Shown one piece after another: positions 11,016 to 21,099 of a stretch of DNA of 64,000 nucleotides; position 1 is the stretch's first letter; each line of letters begins with the position of its first letter. The stretch is taken from positions 2,981,001 to 3,045,000 of the forward strand of contig JBAIZL010000006.1 of assembly GCA_036971475.1 (NCBI GenBank), written 5' to 3'. Made by a program: the position numbers and the translations under genes. The stretch is from Prosapia bicincta. Lineage: Eukaryota > Arthropoda > Insecta > Hemiptera > Cercopidae. The notes beneath the pieces were generated by a model. That model had not been told where the DNA came from. It made no database searches and worked only from the letters and a program-made list of their open reading frames with translations.

Positions 11016-11864
11016 TATAGCACGTAATGGACGTATACTAGTATATTTAATATAATTCAAACAGAGTTTTTAATGATAATGAATACTTGATGTACACAAA
11101 TTATTACCTTGTATAAATACAATAGCAGCATAAAAAGATGATTAAACATCCATACTTATAACTATTTTTTGTGAGTCAAGTAAAATTCTGCTACGGCGAC
11201 TCCCAAAGCAGCCATCTTTTATTTTTACTTGGTAATAGATTTGTTCAACAACTTTCTTTTAACCTGGCACTACAAGGCAAGAAAAGCATTGAGAAGTCTC
11301 ACTATTCACGAAGGGTTTTAGAAGAAAATAGCCCTTTGGCAACGTCGCTTGTAATAACCACATATGGTGGAAGGGAGGCGTGACGTCACCAGAGCGTTCA
11401 AATAGGGTAAAGACCCCAAAAGGTTTGGAATCGTAAATTTGCCTTTGAGCTGGGAAAAGTATAATTTTTTAAATTTTGTCTGCTTTTTATAAATTATATT
11501 AATGTTCATGCAATTCAGTTTATTTTGTAATAGATTGACTTAAATTTGTTTTCTGCAATTATGTTTTGCTTTCATCCTCAAGGATGCAACCTAACTTATC
11601 CAACATTTTCTGTTAAGAGAGCATGGTATTGTTTACTTCTTTACACTATCATAGCCTTTTTTTAATTGCTATTAATTGTATAGCTTATTTTTTAACAAGA
11701 ATTATTATTATTATTAATTGAAGAATTTATTTTTCCTAATTCCCACGGGAATTTCGTCTGAAAAAACGACCATGTGGGATGGCTTTCTTCTTTAAAATAA
11801 TTTTTTACTCCGATTCCTGGAAGATAGATATTGTGTATGGCAGCTCAGGACCTACTATAGTAGG

Positions 11865-12385
11865 GAGTCGATTGTCCGAATTAATTGGAACAGGAGGGTG
11901 TTCCGATAATCAAACGTATATAATATATTAACTATATGGCTACAGTTCTGTTATAGAAAACATTTAGTGTAGGGTCTACTTTACATCCTATTACTGTAGT
12001 AAAACAAGCGATCAGTTATTAGTTAAAGATTATTAGTAACAATAGGCCTCTATTGTTACTACTGTATTCTAAATAAAATTAATAATAAAGGCAGAATAAT
12101 TTTTAAAAAACACGAAGACACAAACAAAATCTGCTATATAATTTCACAGACCTATGTATGATAATGTGTAAGTGGTTTTTAAATGTATACATTAGCTTTA
12201 AAATTTACATATACAGTAGAAACACTACAGTATTTATATACTGTCATTGAAAAATAATAACAAGAAAAAGTCGTTATTGTTTCCAACATACAGCTTAGGA
12301 AATGTTCCACGGACAAAAAATATTTTCTTTCCGCATATTTTCCATATTCGGATAATTGACGTTCGGATATTCGACGCCTGATTGC
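11865..12385. mobile_element. Possible pogo-like MITE, diverged
   Basis: AGTCGATTGTCCGAATTAAT on the left faces ATTCGGATAATTGACG and TTCGGATATTCGACGCC on the right, giving imperfect inverted ends of the type seen in pogo and Tigger elements that end near 'gattatccga'. The inside is AT-rich without a transposase. Confidence 0.3.
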
Positions 12386-12730
12386 ATATGAAAAAATGAA
12401 TTTTGGAAGTGATCAAAACGATCTGGTCTAATGAAGAAAAGTTTATTACAAACAATTTTTCTGTGCGTTCACGCGCCTAAATTATGAGCAAATATTATAA
12501 TGGGTGCATTAATAAGAGTTAAATGAATGAAATCATCTACAATTTAAGCCACAAAGTCTGATGTTCGTTAGGAAGTATGAAACTTCATAGATTTAAAAAA
12601 AAGTTTCAGTGTAAGATACAGCATACACAATAATAAAAGCACAGTGGTACAATATATTACAATGAAACAACCCCAATAACACAAAAATAACAAATAATGC
12701 AAGTTACTTAAGAATAAACCCTTATGCACA

Positions 12731-12757
12731 TTTCGATGACCATGCCATCATCATCAG
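12731..12757 (-). ncRNA. Hammerhead ribozyme core in the left arm
   Basis: On the minus strand the order is CTGATGA (12757-12751), stem II GATGGC/GTCATC with an ATG loop and one G-U pair, then GAAA (12734-12731), followed by TGTGCAT. The core is complete. The opposite arm (13049-13080) has kept GGTCATCGAAATG but lost a clean CTGATGA box. Confidence 0.55.
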
Positions 12758-12866
12758 AGGGTCTTATTACAATCTAACAAACAAGAAGTTACAAAAAAGA
12801 GTGACCCGAGTTTGTAACTTCTTGAGTGACCTGAGTATAACTCTAGTTTGTAACTTCTTGTTTGAT

Positions 12867-12992
12867 AATTTAAATAAATGAAACCTCTATACCACAAATT
12901 ACTTTTTCTTTTATTTAAAACCTCTAACACATTAAAGGTTTTAAATAAAAGAAAAAGTCATTTGTGGTATAGGGGTTTCATTTATTTAAATT
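12867..12992. repeat. Near-perfect 126-bp hairpin
   Basis: AATTTAAATAAATGAAACC, CTCTATACCACAAATTAC and TTTTTCTTTTATTTAAAACC return inverted to the last base, with only a few mismatches and about 14 bases of loop. The low divergence between the arms suggests recent formation or arm homogenisation. No coding potential. Confidence 0.8.
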
Positions 12993-13108
12993 AAACACTA
13001 TGACACAGTTGTTTTATACAGTTATTCTTGTTTGTTAGATTGTAATTTTCTAATAAGATCCTATGATGAGGGTGAAATGGTCATCGAAATGTACATAAGG
13101 GTTTAACC

Positions 13109-13797
13109 TAAGGTGACCATCTTTGCCGCTTTTTAGGTTAGTGTCCCGCTATCCCCAGATTTACTCGGGGTACGCTATTATGTCCCGCTTTGGCAGGATA
13201 AAGATAAACAAATAAACGTCCCGCTTTAAATATTATAAGTTGCATGACAAAATAAAAGGAGAATCAGCTCTTCTTAAAGACATACATTCACCAAAAACGT
13301 ATGCCAATGAGTGTAGGCTAGTGGACATACTGTACTCTTGTTTTTATATTGAAATGTGTTGAAATTGCATTGACAATTTAAACTTTACCAATTTGTCAAT
13401 TAACCTTTTTACAAGTCTGGTAAAAGAAGATGTTTCACAAACTTGTCTACACAATTTTACAATTATTTTCTCCTCGCGGTCGGACAGTACACTTCATTCA
13501 GTTGATTTTACTGTGTAACTTACAATATTTTGAATTGTTAAATGTGTATTTTTGTTTGTTTCATTATTAATAAATTAATTTAACTGAAGGTCCGATTAGT
13601 GTAATTGTGCTACTTTTACTATCTGGACAGTAAAGTTTTTCTTATGCTTATTTCTGTAAATTTAAGTGCTAAAGTAGATAAAATAATGAGTTTAGTTGTG
13701 TCAATTTAGAAAATATTGACCCTTTAGAAATATAGGGACCCCCTGACCCTCCAAATGTGTGTCCCGCTTTGAGGTCATTACAAATATGGTCACCTTA
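13109..13797. mobile_element. hAT-like non-autonomous element with 8-bp target duplication
   Basis: The ends are TAAGGTGACCAT and ATGGTCACCTTA, extending to CTTTG/CAAAT. The element is flanked on both sides by GTTTAACC (13101-13108 and 13798-13805), a perfect 8-bp duplication as made by hAT transposases. Subterminal GTCCCGCT motifs occur near both ends (about 13141, 13169 and 13761). No transposase frame remains in its 689 bp. It interrupts the right arm of the surrounding Penelope-type palindrome, so it is the younger insertion. Confidence 0.8.
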
Positions 13798-13889
13798 GTT
13801 TAACCTTAAGTAACTTGTAGGCCTATTATTTGTTATGTTTGATTATTATTGTGGTATTGGGGTTGTTTCTAATATTTCCATTGTAGTGC

Positions 13890-14720
13890 AGTATAGGTTT
13901 TTCTATAGTGGAAAGTACTTTGTTCTTCAGCTAATATTTGCTTTGTGTAGGAAATGGGTTTTAAATTTTAATCCATTTTTGCACCAAAACCATTGTCTAA
14001 TTGTATTCATAAATATTTATAAACACAACCTACCTTGTTCTATTTATAGGTAGGCCTACACGTTGGTTGTTATGGAGCATTTTTAGCAGTTGTAATTGTG
14101 GCTATAAAAACCGTCATAGTCTTGCCTCATTACGTTAATGAGAAAAGCATAAAAATACTAGAACAATAATGATCTGTAATAAATATTCATACTAGCTCTA
14201 TGCGTAACTTTAGTTTGGGATTTCTGAATTTGTATTCTTCGCCTTTCTTTCTTTCTGCACTGAGTTTTGTTGGTTTGTGTACGCTTCAAAAGTTCAAAAC
14301 GCTCTGCTCAAATTTTGACACGACATACAACCCGATTCAAAAATTGTTTTAAAGTATTTTTTGTTTCTATAACATTTCTGGACCTCAAAAAGAGTTTTTT
14401 AACGATCAGCTGTGAACCAGCAGCCACGCCACCTGCCGAATACGAGGAGAACACTCTCCATACTACCTAACGACAACCACAGCCACATGTGAAACATTAC
14501 CTGTTCCCAATTACATTGTTTATCCCAATTATATTAATATACAATATGAATTAAATATTCCCCTTAATCGAGGTACTTTTATTGTGATCATGTCGTAATC
14601 GAACTATGCCGTTCGCCAAATTGTAAGTACACATTATTTGGGAATACCAGCACCGACCCAAGCTGTGACTCTTTCATTTCACGTGGATTTGCGCCGTGAT
14701 CAGAGTTAAAACACCGGTGA
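13890..14720. other. No gene recognised
   Basis: Short open frames occur (13835-14053 and 14267-14470 on the plus strand) but none shows a recognisable domain. The second includes TISCEPAATPPAEYEEN, somewhat protein-like in composition, and could be a decayed element or exon fragment. Confidence 0.3.
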
Positions 14721-14725
14721 TCTCG

Positions 14726-15284
14726 CAGGCGCGTATCCAAGGGGGGGGGGGCGATTAGGCGATCGCCCCCCCAACCCTCAAGAACCCTGGGTTAAAAATC
14801 GACAATATATTATTAAATTCGGACTTTCTATTAAATTAAACTTTTACTTAAGATAATTCGTCTTTTATTGTAAATAAAAAATAAAATTTTAATTTGAAAA
14901 TGTGACGCGTTCTCTCGGCATACCCTCGTAAACGTCTTAAACGTTTTAACAACAGATATCGCTAGTGAAGCTTAGTCTCGAACATATGGTTTTCAATACG
15001 TAATTTTGCAAGCGTAATATTCGCAGTTGACTCCGGAATTGTTCGTGTTGGAAGAATGGCTACTTATATTAATTAATAAACTATTTTTATAATAATAGCT
15101 TATTATGAAATTAATAATATTCTCTAGCCATAAGTGTTATCGAAACTGGAATAATTATTTATTAAAAAGTCTAATTTGCTACGAATCTTTATCACGTTAC
15201 CGATTTCTAACGCAAGCGTAGAAAGAACTTTTTCTGTTCTATGTTTTTACATACACGCGCGCGCGAGCGCGCACACACACAAAC

Positions 15285-15350
<66 letters not shown>

Positions 15351-15397
15351 GCATCGATCGCCCCCCCCCCCAAAGCAAGTCGCTGGATACGCGCCTG
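14726..15397 (+). mobile_element. hAT-family element, deleted, with 5-bp target duplication
   Basis: Both ends carry CAGGCGCGTATCCA in inverted orientation (14726-14739 and 15384-15397), each with a nearby G or C homopolymer. TCTCG flanks both sides. Inside, at about 15178-15243, the plus strand encodes LRIFITLPISNASVERTF, the C-terminal dimerisation motif of hAT transposases in the style of ZMYM1-like copies. Most of the transposase is gone and a (TA)n tract occupies 15289-15348. The 5-bp duplication differs from the usual 8 bp, though hAT groups with 5-bp duplications are known. Confidence 0.75.
15289..15348. repeat. (TA)n microsatellite
   Basis: About 30 TA units inside the hAT remnant, next to an alternating GCGCGC/CACACA stretch. 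Confidence 0.95.
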
Positions 15398-15985
15398 TCT
15401 CGTCATGCGTTCAATCAAGCATTCCTAAATTAACGCGTGAACATAAACGCATTCAAGATCGCATAATGCAAATGTTTAATGGGAGTTGTTGTATGTGCCA
15501 AAAGGAACTGGGCAAACAATTCGTATCAGATTGATTCTGGCAATGGTTCGATCAAAAAATAGTAAAGCCTTAGCTCTGTATTGCCTTCGCCTCTGAAGTA
15601 TTGCAAAATTAAACTTCTATGAAACATATACTTTATTTTGTTCCCAATCCTCATCCATGCGACCACAATGTGTCACAACAAAGCAAGGCAGGGTACAGCT
15701 AGTGTCATACAAAAGTAAATGCTTGAAAAGAATTCTCATAGATAAATTTATTTGTTGTAAATCTTTTCTTTTCTCTTTATTTATATCGGTATCTATAGTA
15801 CTCCCTGAAGCGCCTCCAGAGGGTGACCCTGGGCCTACCATAATTTTTATATTTATTTGTTAAAACTCTTGTTCATTGTGAATTTTAATAGTGCAACATT
15901 TTCATGTGCGTGCGTTAGAGTTAGTTAAGAAAAAGATAATTACTCTAAATCTGCCTTAAAATTGCTATGTGGGGTAGAGACTCTA
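15398..15985. other. No gene recognised; short cysteine-bearing frame
   Basis: The plus strand has a frame ending at 15534 with TREHKRIQDRIMQMFNGSCC followed by MCQKELGKQF. Its base composition is less AT-rich than the surroundings, so it may be a decayed coding remnant, but no family is recognised. Confidence 0.3.
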
Positions 15986-16325
15986 AAAGTAATAGACTAT
16001 GGATATGTTGAAAGATTTAACCGATTTCCCATCTTTTAAACGGTTACAACATATAATAATTTTATTGACGATGCCCGTCCCTACAGCGACTGCTGAAAGG
16101 ACGTTTTCCACAATGGGAACAATAAAACCAAAGTTAAGGGCTGTATTGACTGGAAAGAAACTGAATAGTTTGGGAGTATAATTCATTGTAAAAGAAGCAA
16201 GCTATGAACTGCTCAACCACCCTGATACTGTAGATGATAAATTGGCTTCCAGTCATGAAATACAATGTTCATTTGAACTAAGTTCTATGAACTACCAAAG
16301 TGAACATATAAGTGAATTAAGTTTT
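15986..16325 (+). pseudogene. hAT transposase C-terminal fragment
   Basis: The frame reads LTDFPSFKRLQHIIILLTMP then VPTATAERTFSTMGTIKPKL and RAVLTGKKLNSLGV before a stop at 16179, and remains hAT-like past it (LLNHPDTVDD). This is the hAT C-terminal dimerisation region, which ends the RNase-H-fold transposase. Upstream transposase, zinc finger and terminal repeats were not found. The fragment is separate from the hAT element at 14726-15397, since the same motif occurs in both. Confidence 0.75.
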
Positions 16326-16329
16326 ATTA

Positions 16330-17720
16330 CTTAGTTGAATTGTATGATTTATTTTGATTTTAAATATGATTTTTACAACTAGTTTTGTGATTCTTCCAGA
16401 CAATTAAACGTATTCTATTGAAATTAAAAAGCTGTATTTATTTTTATATTGTGAGCTTGTCGATAGTTTTATAAGTAACAATGTCAGAGTGATACGCTTT
16501 TTGTGTCGGTATTTTAAAGAGATAAATGTTATCTAAGATCAAAAGAAATGTTCATATTATTACAGCAAAATTTAGAATGCAACCAGCAACAATTTAATAG
16601 CAAATAATCGTTTTTTTTGCTTGGCTTATTCTATCTATTTGCGTGGAGAGTAAAAAATTCCCTCAAACACATCATTCAAATTTTTAAAAAATTCTGAAAG
16701 AGGGCGCTAGATCCCTACCTTTAGTCACGACTCCCCTAAACTGTGCCTTCTAAAAAAATAAATCCTAAAGTCGCCTCAGAATACTCCTTATAATAGATTT
16801 TGTATTATACGTTTTACAAATGTTAGAACTCGTAAACAGAAAAAAAGGCACATAACCTATAATCTGTTAAAATACTGTATTATACAACACTCACGAACAT
16901 ATTCTGGTATTTTAAAAAGAGTTTTACGGATTTAAACGCGAGCATTGCTCATTTTGAAAATACGCTATATGTCCAGCATCCAGAATAGCCTAAATGAAAT
17001 AATATTCTAAATGGAGACATCGGGATCTAGAAAATCTTGGCAGATTGGGTTTTCTGTGCTTATTATAGCTGTGACTCCAATTCCCTACCGGAAGTATTTG
17101 TATACTTTCCCGCGTTTAGGCCTAGGCCTAATGTATTCATCTGCGGAATGTTTAAAATAAGGTGAGCGAAGTTTTACTGAGCTGAAATATTTTTATTTTT
17201 CTAAAACTAAAAAGTATTCATCTAATAAAAATTTTCTCTTTCATTCATAATAAACCAGAAGATTTTATTTAGTTTGTGTGGGCCCTTGACTTTAAAAGTG
17301 GCAGGGGGTCCTTAGGTACAAGATAAGTAGGGACTAAAGATTACTTTAAGGAGGAATGAAAATATTAATTTTGTACCATAATATAGATATATATTTAAAA
17401 TATTTTGTTTATTACATATTTTTTTATTTTTCATCATGTAAGATTAAATGTCAAGGATAACATATAGGCCCTAATAATAAGATATAATCTTTAATTTGTT
17501 ATTATTATATAATATGTATAATTTATGGTTTTATTAAAATATGCTTACAATTGGTTGAAATGGCATTAAAATAATGGTTTTATTATATTACGAAAATTCA
17601 ATCAATATTAATTTTATTGCCTTTTTGTGGTGATAAAACTACCTTAGTGCTGCGAGTTATGAAATATTTGTACTTATTATTGTGAGATATTTTAAACTGT
17701 TTTGAGTTGGATGAATTAAA
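16330..17720. other. AT-rich DNA, nothing recognised
   Basis: No supported gene, transposon frame or strong repeat. Confidence 0.4.
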
Positions 17721-17721
17721 A

Positions 17722-18030
17722 ATTCTTGAATTTTATAGTCCATTACGTTTGGTGAATCTTATTAATCACTTAAACAATAGTTTATGACTATCCGAACTTT
17801 GAATTTAGTAAATTTGTTAAAACTTACTGAGACAGAACGTTTTCGATCTCTATGTGCCGATCTTAATCAGTGTCTTCTGCTTGGAGATGTGTTGGGAAAT
17901 TATTTACTGGCACAGATACGTCGATGATATTATAACACTATAGCATCGAAAAGGTTCTGTCTCAGATTTCACAAATTTACAAAACCTAAAGTTCTGATAG
18001 TCATAAACTATTGTTAAAGTGATTAATTAT
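17722..18030. repeat. Palindromic element, family A (ACTATCCGAACTTTGAATTT)
   Basis: The left arm has TTATAGTCCATTACGTTTGG, AATAGTTTATGACTATCCGA, AACTTACTGAGACAGAACG and CGATCTCTATGTGCCGATC. The right arm has CATCGAAAAGGTTCTGTCTC and ATAGTCATAAACTATTGTT. The same family occurs at 38944-39357 and 46762-47035. On the minus strand the left arm reads CTGATTAAGATCGGCACATA then GAGATCGAAAACG, a hammerhead core with one damaged base (G to T in CTGANGA). Confidence 0.75.
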
Positions 18031-19155
18031 TTATAGTTCTGAAGTGATCTGAAGTATTATTAAGGTGGTCTTGGTTGACTCATTCCGGGAATACACCAAT
18101 CAAATTTCTTCCACCACTGTCTAATATTTAGTTCTGTTAAATTCAACAGTTGATAAAGTTGTGCCTAATTGACCATAATATGAATCTTTCTTCCTATATA
18201 TTTTTAACTCTTTTGATGCTTTAACTGAAAAATATGTAACTGATAACAAAGACTTAAAACCTGTTCTAGATACTTATTATTATTTTAAGAAACATTTTTT
18301 CAGATTGAGTTTGGTCCGATAATCTGACTTGTAGTTTATCTGAGGCATTCAAACAATTACACCAAGTAAGGCTATTATTTTCCAAAATTTCAATCCAGAT
18401 GACAAGAAGTCCGGGTTTTTAAACTGAGTTTATGATACCGAGATGATAGGGGTTCCTGAGGCACTTCCTGTGATATCATGTGACACTTTGAAAGGGAGTC
18501 AAAATATTTTTTTTTTCAGTAAATTTAAAAATGGAAACATAAATAAAATACAAAGTATAGGATTCAAATTGTATTCCATAAGGTAAATATAATATAGATT
18601 ACTAAGTTTTTTAAAATTTCAGTTTTATTAAAATACACAGAGAAATAGCATAAAAGTTTTAAATAGTTGGCAATGCTTTCTTTAGGTACATATCAAACAG
18701 ACTTATCGGTTCCATCATAAAAAAATAATAATTTATAATAAAAAGTTATAATTTATATAAAAAGGTTGCTGTTAAAATAGAAATATTAACAAAATTATTG
18801 ATTTTTGTTGAATAAATGCATCATGAACGTAAAACGTCTTTTAATACAAGTAAAAAAAATAATGTTTTCTATGGACCAAGTTATTTCATTTGATTTTTCA
18901 AGATTTAGAAGCTTTAAAATATAATTTACAATTCATAAAATAAAAATTAATAAAAAACACTATTGTGAAAACCTTATTTTGTAAAAAAAACACAAACTTA
19001 TTGATAATTTAAAGCAAAATATTGTAATGAAAATTGGAAGTTATCTGCGGCTTATTTCAAAACGGAATGATTCAGAAATTTACAACAAATCTGAAATTAT
19101 TATATGTTTCAAACTCAACATACAGAGATAATATTTGTAGATTATGCAACACTGT
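18031..19155. other. AT-rich DNA, nothing recognised
   Basis: No supported gene or repeat. Confidence 0.4.
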
Positions 19156-19167
19156 TTTCTTGTATAC

Positions 19168-19432
19168 ACTTATCACTTTCACTGATGTACTTAAACAAGA
19201 ATCTTACTTGGTATTTATGCGAGCGCTTTCAGAGACTAGTAAGTGCCTCCATCTTCCGGCATACTGAACGTATTTTGGACTGCGAGCTGTGTGGAATCGG
19301 CAGCAGATTCCACACAGCTCGCAGTCCAAAATACGTTCAGTATGCCGGAAGATGGAGGCACTTACTAGTCTCTGAAAGCGCTCGCATAAATACCAAGTAA
19401 GATTCTTGTTTAAGTACATAAGTGAAAGTGAT
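19168..19432. repeat. Near-perfect palindrome, arms about 130 bp
   Basis: CTTAAACAAGAATCTTACTT, TATTTATGCGAGCGCTTTCA, GAGACTAGTAAGTGCCTCCA and TACTGAACGTATTTTGGACT return inverted with almost no differences around a short centre near 19303. One strand of each arm reads CCGGAAGATGGAGGCACTTA then CTAGTCTCTGAAAGCGC. That is hammerhead-shaped, with stem II GAGGC/GTCTC then GAAA, but with CGGAAGA in place of CTGANGA. The open frames here (19034-19419) mirror each other and are not genes. Confidence 0.85.
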
Positions 19433-19448
19433 AGAGATAATATTATAT

Positions 19449-19478
19449 TACATATATATATATATATATATATATATG
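19449..19478. repeat. (TA)n microsatellite
   Basis: About 15 AT units just beyond the palindrome's right arm. Confidence 0.9.
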
Positions 19479-19484
19479 GGGTGT

Positions 19485-20420
19485 GTACTTGATACTTGAA
19501 ACTTGGTAGTGCTTATTTAGTATACATTCATCCAGGGTTGCTTTAAAAATGACTTTTGGTTCATTTTGATTTAGTGGTACATAAAAATATCACAATAAAA
19601 AGTCACAAAGAAAGGAATTAGGTGGACAATTTTGCAAACCATACCCTGATGGTCTGTGTAACCAATTCAATGATATGAATGATTTTCTTTAAGTAACTTT
19701 CATGCTTTAAAGTGCCAGTATAAAAGTTCTTTTTGTAACAAAAAGTCATTTCTTTCAGCCTTCAACCATGAAAAGAGAAAATCAAGTGAAATTTCTGTTC
19801 AAAATAGGATAAGCATACACTCAACAACCGACAACAACAAAAATTTAGTTTTAAAAAGTGTATTTTTAAAGATGTAGAAATTTGTATTTTTATAAAAATT
19901 TTGTTCTCATTAAACTTCCAATTATCATATTTCAAAGTACTACTATTTACAAAACTGTTTCCACACAATCTTTAAACTAAAAGTTCAATTTGTGTTCTCC
20001 TTCTTAAAAACAAACTTTTACAACTTCATTTTCTCATGTCAAATGCGTTTAAGTGAATCGCTTACAGAATCGGAAACAGTTTTACAAATTTAGGTTCTTT
20101 GAGATGCATAAAGATTAATATAAGACAAAGATAGGCAAGGTGGGGGAAAATACTCATTTCAATAAAATATATGTCAACACAAATATATCAAACAAACATT
20201 ACAAAACAATTAGAAATTGGAAGTTTCCTTTGTTTCAAACTTATTTACAATCTCTGTTGTTGAACTCTGTTATTGTACAGTTCCCAGGTGATACAATATT
20301 ACAATTTACTTGTAACTGTTAGAATTATGTAAAAAGTAATATAAAGATTAGGTATTGTACTTCATACTGTAATGCTAGATACAAAATTTGCATGCGATTT
20401 TCCAAATTAAATATACCAAT
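19485..20420. other. AT-rich DNA, nothing recognised
   Basis: No supported gene. Short open frames on either strand look like chance. Confidence 0.35.
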
Positions 20421-20605
20421 TTTAAATTACTTAACTAAGTGAATACGTAATTGCTTACTTGCTGACGTGTTTCAAAACGATCGTTCCTTTTACGAAGCTA
20501 ACCCTCTATTCCTTCCTAGTAGAGGGTTACCTTCGTATAAGGAACGATCGTTTTGAAATGCGTGAGCAAGTGAGCAATTACGTATTCACTTAGTTAAGTA
20601 GTTTA
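20421..20605. repeat. Near-perfect palindrome, CTTAGTTAAGTA family
   Basis: TACTTAACTAAGTGAATACG, TAATTGCTTACTTGCTGACG and AAAACGATCGTTCCTT return inverted, with about 80-bp arms around AGAGGGTTA. Diverged single arms of the family close the Penelope fragments near 45110 and 46720 (GTCAGCAAGTAAGC, TTCACTTAGTTA), which ties this ORF-less palindrome to Penelope-like elements. Confidence 0.8.
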
Positions 20606-20718
20606 ATCAGTGAATTCAAGATGATTACATCAAGAAACTTCAATATACCAAATGACTTTTAAAAAATAAACAGATTAAATTTTAAAAAAATTAAGCAAAA
20701 TTATATTTTAATACTAAG

Positions 20719-21095
20719 TTACACTGATAGATGTCTTTCTACGACTCCCATAGGGACTAAGTCCAGTTGAGGTGTATGAATATATGTTTCCATTATCTTT
20801 CCTATATCCCCTACCAGCTGATTTTCTGTCCCTACTTTAGGGTGCAAAAAGCACAAATGGGTCGCAGTGGAGATGTCGGTGCGGTCCTGGTCAATGTCGA
20901 CATCCATGTAAATAAAAAAACACTGTAACATATGCAGCTGAACATATTAGGTAGGTTGAGGTACATCTCGATGCGTTCCAGGATGCTTACATCGTAGCTT
21001 TTTTTAAAAAAACTGCTTTGATTTACCATGAATGCTTACCTCGCGGTCTAACAGGCTGCTTCGCCTGTTCAAGGTAGTCCTATCCCTTCCACAGC
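20719..21095 (-). other. Coding-like block, product not recognised
   Basis: On the minus strand this G+C-richer block contains two protein-like stretches. CCGRDRTTLNRRSSLLDRE is followed directly by GTAAGC, a good splice donor (about 21095-21038). Then SYDVSILERIEMYLNLPN (about 21000-20945) and, shifted in frame, MDVDIDQDRTDISTATH through PMGVVERHLSV to a stop at 20719. The frame changes at a T/A homopolymer near 20910. It could be exons of a host gene, a decayed retrocopy or part of an unrecognised element. I cannot assign a family. Confidence 0.3.
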
Positions 21096-21099
21096 ATGC

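Larger units (their letters stand above)
12645..13890. repeat. Inverted pair of Penelope-type repeats, split by a hAT-like insertion
   Basis: The left arm (about 12650-12800) carries ATTACAATGAAACAACCCCA, TTACTTAAGAATAAACCCTT and AATCTAACAAACAAGAAG. The right arm returns inverted: TTCTTGTTTGTTAGATTG near 13025, then TACATAAGGGTTTAACC to 13108, resuming at 13806 with TTAAGTAACTTG and GTGGTATTGGGGTTGTTTCT. The gap is exactly the 13109-13797 element plus one copy of its duplication. A second hairpin (12867-12992) sits near the centre. Confidence 0.75.

Noticed and set aside
19034..19419. Overlapping open frames on both strands with nearly the same protein
   Set aside because: They are the two arms of a palindrome read on opposite strands, not genes.
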